Shown piece by piece: positions 27,991 through 35,685 of a stretch of 46,976 nucleotides of DNA (position 1 is its first letter; each line of letters opens with the position of its first letter). The position numbers were made by a program, and so were the translations under genes. The stretch covers positions 1 to 46,976 of the forward strand of contig NZ_JPWH01000033.1 of NCBI RefSeq assembly GCF_003326755.1. Reading direction: 5' to 3'. Source of the stretch: Thalassospira profundimaris. Lineage in GTDB: Bacteria > Pseudomonadota > Alphaproteobacteria > Rhodospirillales > Thalassospiraceae. Under the pieces are notes generated by a model, which had not been told where the DNA came from, ran no database searches, and worked only from the letters and a program-made list of their open reading frames with translations.

Positions 27991-28539
27991 GGTGGGGCGA
28001 TCTGGCAGGGCCCGCGCTATGTTTACAAAATGGCGGATGGCATGTATGTCGCGCTGTCCGGGTCCATGTAGCGTATGGCGGAAAGGCTGTTTCGCCTGGT
28101 GGGGCATGATGATATGAACCATGATCCGTGCTATGGGATCAATACGACCAACGCGAGCAATGCGGTACGTGTTGCGTATCGTGGCGAGGTCGATAGGATT
28201 GTTGGAAACTGGATTGCTTAATACAGCCGTGACGAGGTAATGGAAAAATTTCAAGCCGCCGAAATTACGGCATCGCCCATTTATGACATCGAAGATATCC
28301 ATAAGGATCGTCATTTTATCGGGCTTGGCGTTTATAAGGATGTCCCGGATGTGGATTTGGGGGACGTTGCCATGCTCAGCCCGGTTCCAGGATTGTCAGA
28401 GACACCCGGAACCCTGCATTTTGCCGCCCCGCCTTCGGGAGCGTATAGCGAACGGATTTGGCGTGAAATCGGATATGATGACACACGGATTGCTGCGGCT
28501 TTTGCCAGCGGGTTGGTTCGCCAGGGCATGGATAGATGA
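27991..28539 (+). pseudogene. CaiB/BaiF-family CoA-transferase remnant
   Basis: Reading one frame from 27991 gives family-like protein, PRYVYKMADGMYVALSGSM, then a TAG at 28069-28071, RMAERLFRLVGHDDMNHDP, then a TAA at 28219-28221. After that the frame is open to the stop at 28539, with the C-terminal hallmarks SPIYDIEDIHKDRHFIGLGV and PGLSETPGTLHF. The stops fit single substitutions (CAG to TAG, GAA to TAA). The N-terminal half, which should hold the catalytic Asp region, is absent. The intact 99-residue tail starting at ATG 28240 is therefore a fragment, not a separate gene. The CitE-like gene overlaps its stop as ATGA, which shows the two were once translationally coupled. Confidence 0.8.
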
Positions 28540-29429
28540 CAGCGATGCAGGATCATTTACATTGTTCGTGGCGCTCGCTTTTATATGTGCCAGCCAATAA
28601 TGCACGATTTGTCGCCAAGGCGCAGCAGCGCGGTGCTGATGGCATCGTCCTCGATCTTGAAGACAGCGTTCCCGATACAGACAAGGCAAATGCGCGGAAC
28701 CTGTGTGCCGAGACTGTTGCAGAAATGGTTGATGGCCCGAGCGATGTTCTGGTTCGGATTAATGCCAGCCTGCGAAAGGCCATTCCCGATCTGGAAAAAA
28801 TCGTGCAACCGGGTTTAACGGCCATTTTGCTGCCCAAGGCCGACCGGCCTGACAAAGTGGCTTTGCTCGCGGAAACGCTTGACGAACTGGAAGCCGAACG
28901 GGGCCTTGTGCCCGGCGGCATCAAATTCATTCCGATGATCGAATCTCCGGCGGGTTTTTTCGCTGCCAGTGAGGTTGCAACAGCATCGTCGCGGGCTGTT
29001 GGTTTGTTGCTGGGCAGCGAGGATTTCGCAACGGAAGCCGGGATGGAACCGGACCCTGAAACCCTGTTATTGCCGCGCCAGCAATTGGTATTTGCCGCGC
29101 GCAAGGCCGGGCTGGTGCCCTATGGTTTGCTCGAAAGTGCAGCTGATTATGCCAACCTTGACAAAACAAGGGATATTGCGCGCCGCGCGGCACGGTTTGG
29201 CTTTGAGGGGTCAACTTGTGTCCATCCGGCTTTGGTGCCGGTTTTGAACCAGGCCTTTTCGCCCGGTTCCGAACAAATTGCCCATGCCCGCGCGGTGATC
29301 GCAACCCTGAAAACCGCCGCAGCGCAAGGCAGGGGGGCTGCGGTTTTGAATGGTCGAATGATAGACGCCCCCATGCGCAAGCGCGCCGAAAGGCTGTTGA
29401 CCCGCGCCCGGCGTTTTGGATTGGTTTAA
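28536..29429 (+). CDS. CitE-like HpcH/HpaI aldolase/lyase family protein
   Basis: Probable acyl-CoA lyase (malyl-CoA, citramalyl-CoA or similar), 297 aa. The N-terminal SLLYVPANNARFVAKAQQRG and GIVLDLEDSVPDTDK (Mg2+ and CoA site) are classic for CitE-like enzymes. IPMIESPAGFFAA and LLGSEDFATEAGM supply the metal-binding Glu and Asp, and GFEGSTCVHPALVPVLNQAF closes the barrel. All key motifs are present. CaiB/BaiF CoA-transferases often activate the acid that such a lyase cleaves; here the transferase is broken, so this gene may act with a partner elsewhere or may be on the way to loss. Confidence 0.9.
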   Translation: MTAMQDHLHCSWRSLLYVPANNARFVAKAQQRGADGIVLDLEDSVPDTDKANARNLCAETVAEMVDGPSDVLVRINASLRKAIPDLEKIVQPGLTAILLPKADRPDKVALLAETLDELEAERGLVPGGIKFIPMIESPAGFFAASEVATASSRAVGLLLGSEDFATEAGMEPDPETLLLPRQQLVFAARKAGLVPYGLLESAADYANLDKTRDIARRAARFGFEGSTCVHPALVPVLNQAFSPGSEQIAHARAVIATLKTAAAQGRGAAVLNGRMIDAPMRKRAERLLTRARRFGLV

Positions 29430-29465
29430 AAAAGCAATCATGAAGGCGCTAAGGCTGGACAAAAC

Positions 29466-29502
29466 AAAACCGGGAAACAGTATTGGCTGTTTCCCGGTTT
29501 TT
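29466..29502. terminator. Bidirectional terminator between citE-like and uxaA genes
   Basis: A 15-bp stem, 29466-29480 with 29487-29501, around a TATTGG loop. It is flanked by T-runs on the plus strand and by A-rich sequence that gives T-runs on the minus strand. It lies between two convergent genes and can end both transcripts. Confidence 0.85.
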
Positions 29503-29538
29503 GGAAGATGTTTTTTTGTCTGTTTATAAGATAAACCG

Positions 29539-31041
29539 CTAAAGAACCGCGCCGATCTTCCAGGGTACGAATTCGTTGTCGCCATAGCCGAATTCTTCGC
29601 TTTTGGTTTTGGCGCCCGAGGCCGTATCAAGCAGGGTGTTATAAATTTGCAAACCCAGTTCCTCGTGGGTTTGTTCGCCGGTAATCACGGTACCGCAATT
29701 AATATCCATATCCTCGGGCATGCGGGCGTAAAGGCTGCTGCTGGAGGCAAGTTTCAGTGACGGGGCCGGTTTTGCCCCAAAGCACGAGCCGCGACCGGTG
29801 GTAAAGGCAATGATATTGGCACCACTGGCGACCTGGCCGGTGGCGGAAACCGGGTCATAACCGGGGCTGTCCATGTAAACGAGGCCGTTTTTACGCACCG
29901 GGTAAGCATAGCCAATGGCATCGGCCACCGGTGCGCGGCCTGACTTGGCAACTGCACCCAGCGATTTTTCCAGAATGGTGGTCAGCCCGCCGCGCTTGTT
30001 GCCCGGCGAGGGATTGTTATCAAGTTCGGCGTCGTTCTTTTCGGCGTAATCTTTCCACCAGTCGATCATCCCGGCAATACGGGCCCCGGTTTCGGCATCC
30101 GACCGGGCGATCAGCAAATGTTCGGCGCCAAAAATTTCCGGTGTTTCGGAAAGCAGGCTGGTGCCGCCCGCCGCGACCAGAAGATCGCTGGCAACGCCTA
30201 GCGCCGGATTGGCCGACAGCCCCGAAAAACCGTCCGACCCGCCACATTGCATGCCCAAAACCAGTTCGGAGGCCGGGCAGGTTTCGCGCTGGTCTTTGGA
30301 GACAACAGCAGCAATGCCATCAAGCATCTCGACCGCCTTGCGCACCGCCGAGGCCGACCCGGCAGCAGACTGGATATTAAAGCTGGCATAGCGCGCGGCG
30401 GTGTCGGGGTCTTCCTTTTCGCCATAAGCACTAAGCTGGTTGACCTCGCATCCCAGCCCGACCAGCAAGACGCCGCCGAAATTGGGATGATCACGGTAGC
30501 CCGCAAGGGTGCGCACCAGAATGTCATAGCCTTCACCGCGATTGACCATGCCACAGCCCTGGTCATGGACAATCGGGGCAAAGCCATCAATACCGGGATA
30601 TTTGTGCAACAAGGTGCGGGTGGCGGCATCGGCAATGGCGCGGCATACCGTGGCCGAACAGTTCACGGTGGAGATAATACCGATATAGTTGCGCGTGCCA
30701 ACCCGGCCATTTTTACGGCGATAGCCCATAAAGCTGTCGCGTTCCGGGCGCGGCAGAACAGGGGCTTCGGCCTTGTTTGCACCCAGGCGGGCTTCGCCCA
30801 TTGCCAGGTTGTGGCTGTGCACCAAGGTGCCAATGGCAATGTCGGCGGTGGCAACGCCGATCACCTGACCATATTTTACAATCTGTTCGCCTTTGGCGAT
30901 GTCGCGCGCGGCAAATTTGTGACCAGCGCCAATATCCTCGGCAACATCAATTCCGGGCGACGACTGATCCCCGGCTTTTAAAGGCATAAGTGCAATAAGC
31001 ACATTGTCGGTGTCATTGAGGCGAAGGGCGTTAATCTTCAT
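29539..31041 (-). CDS. uxaA: Altronate dehydratase
   Basis: Dehydrates D-altronate to 2-keto-3-deoxy-D-gluconate in hexuronate catabolism. Length 500 aa fits. The N-terminal SAF-type domain (about 1-90) includes VLIALMPLKAGD and GEQIVKYGQVIGVATADIA. The UxaA core shows GYRRKNGRVGTRNYIGIIST and a metal-associated HDQGCGMVNRGEGY, with further conserved Cys and Gly clusters in the rest. The start at 31041 overlaps the previous gene stop as ATGA; the frame is open upstream but that stretch lies inside the neighbour. It is the last gene of the lgoD-uxaB-uxaA operon. Confidence 0.93.
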   Translation of the reverse strand: MKINALRLNDTDNVLIALMPLKAGDQSSPGIDVAEDIGAGHKFAARDIAKGEQIVKYGQVIGVATADIAIGTLVHSHNLAMGEARLGANKAEAPVLPRPERDSFMGYRRKNGRVGTRNYIGIISTVNCSATVCRAIADAATRTLLHKYPGIDGFAPIVHDQGCGMVNRGEGYDILVRTLAGYRDHPNFGGVLLVGLGCEVNQLSAYGEKEDPDTAARYASFNIQSAAGSASAVRKAVEMLDGIAAVVSKDQRETCPASELVLGMQCGGSDGFSGLSANPALGVASDLLVAAGGTSLLSETPEIFGAEHLLIARSDAETGARIAGMIDWWKDYAEKNDAELDNNPSPGNKRGGLTTILEKSLGAVAKSGRAPVADAIGYAYPVRKNGLVYMDSPGYDPVSATGQVASGANIIAFTTGRGSCFGAKPAPSLKLASSSSLYARMPEDMDINCGTVITGEQTHEELGLQIYNTLLDTASGAKTKSEEFGYGDNEFVPWKIGAVL

Positions 31042-32162
31042 GGTGCGGGAACCTTGTTGATCAGGGCGGCAAGTGCCGGTTTTGGTGTGGTATCGCCGTG
31101 GCTTTGCGCCCAATCGACAAAACCACGGATGCGGCGCTCTATTTTTTGGCGATGATTTTGTGCAATATCGGCCAGTTTGTGATCCAGGAAAGGATTGCGG
31201 AAACGATCTATCGTGGTTGCCAGATAGGTGCGTGCGCGCTGTTCCATTCCGGCAGCGGCGAAACCGGGGATGACTTCGGCCTCGTACATGCCTTGCAGGG
31301 CATTGAGTGTTTCACTGTCTTCCAGAAACGTCTTGACCGACATCGCACGATCACTGCCCTGTTGCTGCCAGCGGTCGGCAAGCCAGGTGTGACCCAAATT
31401 CAGGATAAACAGTTTCAGGGCTTCGATGTCGTCAAGCGTATCGACCAGTTCAATCGCGGAATGCTGGCACGGCAGTGCAAGCCCCGGCTGATTTTCAATC
31501 GCCCACAGGGCATAGGGTTCACAAATGGCCCCGGCAGGGTCGATCGGTTCGGAAACGATCCGGTCCACCAGCGAGTTGACCCAGATGATCCGGTTTTGCA
31601 GCCAGTCCTGAAAATCGCTGTCATCCTGTTCGGCCAGCGCCAGAACACAGGCCCGCAATACCGCGCCGTTTTCGGGGATCAACTCCATTGGCATGATTGT
31701 TAACGGGCGACCATGTGCGAGGAAGCGTTCCTTAAGCAACAGGCGTAATTTTGCCGGAAAGGACATGGCCTGATCGAAAGCGTCGCCTTTATCTGCAGGT
31801 TGAGGGGCATAACCGGCATCGGCAGTGTTTGACACCAGATATTCGACTTCATTGACAAAAATGGCGACGATTTTGGGCCAGTCTGTTGCGGTGGACAGGG
31901 CGCGCGTAATTGACACGATCTGTTGTTCACGATCAACAATACTGCCGTTTTCAAGGCCGCGAATTTTGACAGGATAACCATCCTCCGCCGCCAGGGCGGC
32001 AAGGCGGCCGCTGCGCGCGCTGGCCCCGCTGGATTGCACAACCGTGATCGGGCCGATAGCCTGATCGTTCTTTAAGGCCTCGTCCACGAACAGATCAAAA
32101 TGGGCCTGGAGAAAGCGACTGGTGCCAAATTGCAGGATCGGGGTGGGGCTTTTAGCGGACAT
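31038..32162 (-). CDS. Tagaturonate/mannitol-type long-chain dehydrogenase (UxaB-like)
   Basis: NAD-dependent polyol or uronate dehydrogenase, probably reducing D-tagaturonate to D-altronate. The Rossmann start ILQFGTSRFLQAHFDLFVDE, PMELIPENGAVLRACV and NSLVDRIVSEPIDPAGAICE fit the UxaB/mannitol dehydrogenase family. At 374 aa it is about 100 residues shorter than the E. coli UxaB; the core domains appear present, so it may be a short family branch rather than a truncation. It overlaps the lgoD-like gene by 11 bases and uxaA by 4. The order lgoD, uxaB, uxaA gives a linear pathway. Confidence 0.85.
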   Translation of the reverse strand: MSAKSPTPILQFGTSRFLQAHFDLFVDEALKNDQAIGPITVVQSSGASARSGRLAALAAEDGYPVKIRGLENGSIVDREQQIVSITRALSTATDWPKIVAIFVNEVEYLVSNTADAGYAPQPADKGDAFDQAMSFPAKLRLLLKERFLAHGRPLTIMPMELIPENGAVLRACVLALAEQDDSDFQDWLQNRIIWVNSLVDRIVSEPIDPAGAICEPYALWAIENQPGLALPCQHSAIELVDTLDDIEALKLFILNLGHTWLADRWQQQGSDRAMSVKTFLEDSETLNALQGMYEAEVIPGFAAAGMEQRARTYLATTIDRFRNPFLDHKLADIAQNHRQKIERRIRGFVDWAQSHGDTTPKPALAALINKVPAP

Positions 32163-33159
32163 GCAGAACCGCCTTCACGATTTCTTCGCGGTCATGCAGC
32201 CAGCTTGTCAGTTGTTCTAGACCGTTATCGAACGATCCTTCGTGGGTGTTTAACAGATCAACCGGCACATCCCCGGCCCGCATATGCGACATGACCTTGT
32301 CAAAATCGGCGCGCAGCGCATTGCGGCTGCCCATCAGGGTGGTTTCGCGCTTGTGAAATTCCGGGTCATCAATGCGTAACTCGCCCTTGACCACGCCGAC
32401 AAAAACCAGCGTGCCGCCATGTGCAAGATCATGAATGGCAGCATTCATGGCATTGATGTTGCCGGTGGCATCAAACACGGTTTCAAAGCCATCTTTGGGC
32501 AGGTCGGCATTGGCATCATTGACCAAAACGCCCTTGGAGCCTTTGACGATGGCGCAGGCGCGGTCAAGGCGTTGCTGGCTGGTATCACGCAGGGTAATTT
32601 CCGCACCGGCAAAGCTGGCAAACAGGGCCGTGCCAATACCGATGGGGCCCGCCCCGATGACAAGGGCCTTGGTGCCCTTTTGAATGCGCGACCGGCTGAC
32701 CGCATGGGCCCCAATGGCGAGAAATTCCACCATCGCCGCATCGCGGGCAGAAAGGCCCGTTGCCGGGTAAAGGTTGCCTTCAGGCACGCTGATTTGATCG
32801 CACATGCCACCATCACTATGTACGCCCAGCACCGAAATCGACATGCAGCAATTGGGTTTGCCAATACGGCAGGCATGGCAGGTGCCGCAGGTGACATAGG
32901 GGTTTACAACCACAAGGTCGCCCTCGGCAATTTCACCATTTGACGACGGGTCAAGTGCAATGCCCGATAGTTCGTGGCCCATGACCCGGGGATATTGCAA
33001 AAACGGATGCAGGCCTTCCATGATGTGATAATCGGTGCCACAAATGCCAATCGCGCGAATCGCAACGCGGATATGCCCCGCCTTTTTCGCCGGAAACGGG
33101 GCTGATCCGTTGCTGAGTGTGCCCGGTTTCTCACATAGGATGGTTTTCATCAGGGTCAT
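32152..33159 (-). CDS. Zinc-dependent L-galactonate-type dehydrogenase (LgoD-like)
   Basis: Medium-chain alcohol dehydrogenase, 335 aa. Catalytic zinc site: IGICGTDYH and the GHE motif near PRVMGHELSG. Structural zinc cysteines: CGTCHACRIGKPNCC. Coenzyme fold: GAGPIGIGTAL. The order PYVTCGTCHAC, SVLGVHSDGG, FDATGNINAMN and DDPEFHKRETTLMGSRNA closely follows E. coli LgoD (YjjN), which oxidises L-galactonate to D-tagaturonate; L-gulonate or other hexonate is possible. I chose ATG 33159, preceded by AGAGAAG; an upstream in-frame ATG lacks a ribosome site. It is the first gene of the operon and is divergent from the GntR gene, with two operator-like boxes between. Confidence 0.85.
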   Translation of the reverse strand: MTLMKTILCEKPGTLSNGSAPFPAKKAGHIRVAIRAIGICGTDYHIMEGLHPFLQYPRVMGHELSGIALDPSSNGEIAEGDLVVVNPYVTCGTCHACRIGKPNCCMSISVLGVHSDGGMCDQISVPEGNLYPATGLSARDAAMVEFLAIGAHAVSRSRIQKGTKALVIGAGPIGIGTALFASFAGAEITLRDTSQQRLDRACAIVKGSKGVLVNDANADLPKDGFETVFDATGNINAMNAAIHDLAHGGTLVFVGVVKGELRIDDPEFHKRETTLMGSRNALRADFDKVMSHMRAGDVPVDLLNTHEGSFDNGLEQLTSWLHDREEIVKAVLHVR

Positions 33160-33205
33160 GGCTGCTTCTCTGCTATTTGTGTTTTGGCTCTGCATCGACC
33201 AAATT

Positions 33206-33225
33206 GTATTTTATACATAAAAAAC
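33206..33225. promoter_or_regulatory. Operator-like box 1 in the lgoD/gntR intergenic region
   Basis: GTATTTTATACATAAAAAAC, itself an imperfect palindrome. On the minus strand it covers the expected -10 region of the lgoD operon. It matches box 2 at 19 of 20 bases in inverted orientation and shares the pattern with two further boxes near 34319-34389. Confidence 0.75.
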
Positions 33226-33244
33226 AAGTTCGGTTTGCCGTCAA
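33216..33244 (-). promoter_or_regulatory. Candidate promoter of the lgoD-uxaB-uxaA operon
   Basis: On the minus strand TTGACG (33244-33239) lies 17 bases from TTTATG (33221-33216), which is inside box 1. Box 2 is just upstream of the -35. A repressor on both boxes would cover the promoter. Confidence 0.5.
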
Positions 33245-33246
33245 TC

Positions 33247-33266
33247 GTTTTTTATGAATAAAATAC
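33247..33266. promoter_or_regulatory. Operator-like box 2 in the lgoD/gntR intergenic region
   Basis: GTTTTTTATGAATAAAATAC, the near-exact inverse of box 1, with centres 41 bases apart. It overlaps the first possible ATG of the regulator gene (33254), which argues for a later start of that gene. Confidence 0.75.
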
Positions 33267-33358
33267 CAGTGCCTATGGTTTCTTCGATGACAAAGCAATT
33301 GCGTTTTGGGGCAACAGTGGGCATTTTCAGGGCAATGTGCGGGGAGACGGGAAAGAAC

Positions 33359-34252
33359 GTGGCGAAAACCAATCGGACATACAAGGAAACCTATAACGCC
33401 TGCCTGGATTATATTGTCGCGCTTGGTGAAGGGGCATGCCTGCCGCCGGAAAAGGAAATGGCGGGCAAGTGGTCGATCAGTCGCAGTACGGTGCGCGCGG
33501 TTCTGGATCATCTTTCCGAAGAAAAAATCATTCACTGGAAGGGCCGGGACAAAACGGTTTTGCGCCTTCCCGTCAAGGACGATTATTTTCAGGCCAGCGA
33601 GACGCGACCGACCGCCGATCTGATCGAACCGGCCTTTATGCAATATATTGTTGGCGGCGATTTGGCACCGGGAACGGTTTTGCGCGAAAGCGAGCTTGCC
33701 AAAAATTTTGGTGTCAGTGCATCATCGGTACGGGAATATCTGATCCGCTTTTCCCGCTTTGGCCTGATCGAGAAAAAACCCAATCGTTACTGGGTGTTGA
33801 ACGGTTTTACCCGCGATTTTGCGATGGAGCTGTTTGATGTGCGCGAAATGTTCGAGCTGCGCGCCTTTGACACCTTTGTCAAACTGCCCGCCGATCATGC
33901 AAACTGGCAAAAACTGAAGGCCCTGGGTAACGAACACCGGTATTTGCAGGAAGACATGGACGGGCGCTATATGCAGTTCCCCCGCCTGGATGACCGATTC
34001 CACCGGCTGATCATTTCCGCCTTTCACAATCGGTTTGCCGATGATTTTTACGATCTGGTGGCGCTGATTTTTCATTATCATTACCGCTGGAACAAAACCG
34101 GGGAAAAGGGCCGCAATGCCGATGCGGTGGAAGAGCATCTGCGCGTGATTGATGCCCTGGTTTCCGGGGATTTTGATGTGGGCCGAATTCGTTTTCGCGA
34201 GCATTTGCAAACCGCCCGGCGGACGTTGCTGGCATCCGTTTCCTGGGATTAA
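33359..34252 (+). CDS. GntR-family regulator with two winged-helix domains and an FCD-type domain
   Basis: Probable controller of the hexonate operon and the adjacent ABC importer. Two separate DNA-binding modules are seen. The first (about 8-70) has LPPEKEMAGKWSISRSTVRA. The second (about 88-148) has LAPGTVLRESELAKNFGVSA, followed by SVREYLIRFSRFGLIEK. The rest (about 150-290) resembles an FCD effector domain, with FDVREMFELRAFDTF and DDRFHRLIISAFHNRF. I chose GTG 33359, which follows GGGAAAG and gives a start just before the first module; ATGs at 33254, 33275, 33287 and 33335 are in frame. Most GntR proteins have only one winged helix, so this arrangement is unusual. Four similar boxes lie in the two promoters around it. 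Confidence 0.85.
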   Translation: MAKTNRTYKETYNACLDYIVALGEGACLPPEKEMAGKWSISRSTVRAVLDHLSEEKIIHWKGRDKTVLRLPVKDDYFQASETRPTADLIEPAFMQYIVGGDLAPGTVLRESELAKNFGVSASSVREYLIRFSRFGLIEKKPNRYWVLNGFTRDFAMELFDVREMFELRAFDTFVKLPADHANWQKLKALGNEHRYLQEDMDGRYMQFPRLDDRFHRLIISAFHNRFADDFYDLVALIFHYHYRWNKTGEKGRNADAVEEHLRVIDALVSGDFDVGRIRFREHLQTARRTLLASVSWD

Positions 34253-34265
34253 CCGGGCTTTCCAG

Positions 34266-34298
34266 AGGCAGCGGCAGGCGCGGCTGGCTGCCTGTTTT
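34266..34298 (+). terminator. Weak terminator-like hairpin after the GntR gene
   Basis: AGGCAGC (34266-34272) pairs with GCTGCCT (34287-34293), then GTTTT. It lies 13 bases after the regulator stop and before the importer promoter. The stem is short and the loop large, so the call is tentative. Confidence 0.45.
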
Positions 34299-34318
34299 CG
34301 CATCCCTTACAGAAAAAT

Positions 34319-34338
34319 GTTTTTAATCCATACAAAAC
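34319..34338. promoter_or_regulatory. Operator-like box 3 upstream of the sugar importer promoter
   Basis: GTTTTTAATCCATACAAAAC follows the same 20-base pattern as boxes 1 and 2. It sits two bases before a TTGACA -35 hexamer, exactly the spacing between box 2 and the -35 of the lgoD operon. Confidence 0.7.
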
Positions 34339-34340
34339 AT

Positions 34341-34369
34341 TTGACAAGCGTTCGGGCTGCGCTAAAAAT
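34341..34369 (+). promoter_or_regulatory. Candidate promoter of the ABC sugar importer operon
   Basis: Consensus TTGACA (34341-34346) with an AT-rich AAAAAT 17 bases later (34364-34369). It is flanked by boxes 3 and 4. The transcript leader to the GTG start at 34584 would be about 200 bases. Confidence 0.6.
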
Positions 34370-34389
34370 GTCTTTTAACGATAAAAAAC
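34370..34389. promoter_or_regulatory. Operator-like box 4 at the importer transcription start region
   Basis: GTCTTTTAACGATAAAAAAC matches box 1 at 16 of 20 positions and directly follows the -10 region. The gap from the -35 to this box is 23 bases, against 13 in the lgoD promoter, a difference of about one helical turn. Confidence 0.7.
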
Positions 34390-34583
34390 AATCAAAACAG
34401 GGTAGGCGTCCTCGTTATCGGCGAGTTTAAGGTTTTGCTGGCGGTCTGTTTTTCGGTCATTGCCAGAATGCAAATCTGCCGCGTCTTTCTGTTTTGATTG
34501 GTTCATTACGGCTCCGTTTTTGCCAATGCGTTCAACGGCAGGCGGGGCGCAAGATCGATATTTACAACCGGGAGACATACGTC

Positions 34584-35642
34584 GTGACGCCAGAACGAAC
34601 CACGGAGCAAACGCCGCCTCCGAGCAACCCGTCATCATTCTTCTTCTGGATGAACATGACGGGAGACGAGCGCAAAGATCTGGTTCAGAAATTTGCCGCC
34701 CTGTTCAGCCTGGTGGTTCTGATTGTTGCCTTTTCCCTGACCAGTGATGCCTTTTTCTCGCTGGGCAATGCCATGACGGTGTCCTTGCAGACAACATCGA
34801 TTGCCTTTCTGGGGATCGGGGTGACAGTGGTAATTCTGACCGGCGGCATTGATTTGAGTGTCGGTTCGGTGCTGGCCCTTTCCGGTACCGTGGCAGGCTT
34901 GCTGGTCAAGGCGGGCTGGCCGGTTTATGCCGGGATGGGGGTTGGTGTGCTGGTTGGCACATTATGTGGCATTATCAATGGCCTGGTGGTGACACGGCTG
35001 AAGTTGGCCCCCTTTATTGCTACCCTGGGCATGATGATGATTGCCCGTGGTGTTGCCTTGCAGCTTACCGGGGCCGCACCGGTATCCCAATTGGGCGAGG
35101 CCTTTGGCGAACTTGGCAACGGCGCATTTTTCCGGATGCTGGAAAAAGGGGCCAACGGCCTGCCGCATATGATTTTCCCCGGTATTCCCTATCCGGTGGT
35201 GTTGATGGTGTTAATGGCGATTGTGGTGGCATTTATTTTGCGCCGTTTGTCCATTGGCCGTCACGTTTATGCTGTTGGATCGAACGAGGAAGCCTCGCGG
35301 CTTGCTGGTGTCAATGTGAACGGCACCAAAATGTTTGCCTATGCCACATCCGGTTTCCTGGCGGGTGTTACCGGGATCATCCTGATGTCCCGCCTGGTGA
35401 CGGCCCAGCCGAATGAAGGTGTGATGTATGAACTTGATGCCATTGCCGCAGCCGTGATCGGCGGCACCTCGCTGATGGGCGGTGTGGGCACGATTTCGGG
35501 CACCATGATTGGCGCGTTTGTTATCGGAATTTTGCGGAATGGATTGAATATGAACGGCGTTTCATCATTCATCCAGCAAATCATCATCGGTTGCGTGATT
35601 ATCGGAACCGTTTATGTCGATCATCTGCGCAATCGCCGGTGA
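34584..35642 (+). CDS. ABC sugar importer permease, RbsC-like
   Basis: Inner membrane channel of a ribose-type importer, 352 aa with eight to ten hydrophobic helices. The signature VVILTGGIDLSVGSVLALSG and the late LDAIAAAVIGGTSLMGGVGT are hallmarks of RbsC/XylH/LsrC-like permeases. I chose GTG 34584, preceded by CGGGAGA with eight bases of spacing; an ATG at 34494 is in frame but adds residues with no family match. It is followed 43 bases later by the binding-protein gene. Confidence 0.9.
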   Translation: MTPERTTEQTPPPSNPSSFFFWMNMTGDERKDLVQKFAALFSLVVLIVAFSLTSDAFFSLGNAMTVSLQTTSIAFLGIGVTVVILTGGIDLSVGSVLALSGTVAGLLVKAGWPVYAGMGVGVLVGTLCGIINGLVVTRLKLAPFIATLGMMMIARGVALQLTGAAPVSQLGEAFGELGNGAFFRMLEKGANGLPHMIFPGIPYPVVLMVLMAIVVAFILRRLSIGRHVYAVGSNEEASRLAGVNVNGTKMFAYATSGFLAGVTGIILMSRLVTAQPNEGVMYELDAIAAAVIGGTSLMGGVGTISGTMIGAFVIGILRNGLNMNGVSSFIQQIIIGCVIIGTVYVDHLRNRR

Positions 35643-35685
35643 TTATATTCAAGCCTAATAATAATCAGTTCAGTGGAGGAAAAAG

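Noticed and set aside
27793..28314. 173-codon minus-strand frame over the CoA-transferase remnant
   Set aside because: No family similarity and it lies over the plus-strand remnant, which has clear CaiB-like motifs.
28240..28539. Separate 99-residue gene
   Set aside because: It is the intact tail of the broken CoA-transferase, in the same frame as the upstream motifs and lacking its own ribosome site.
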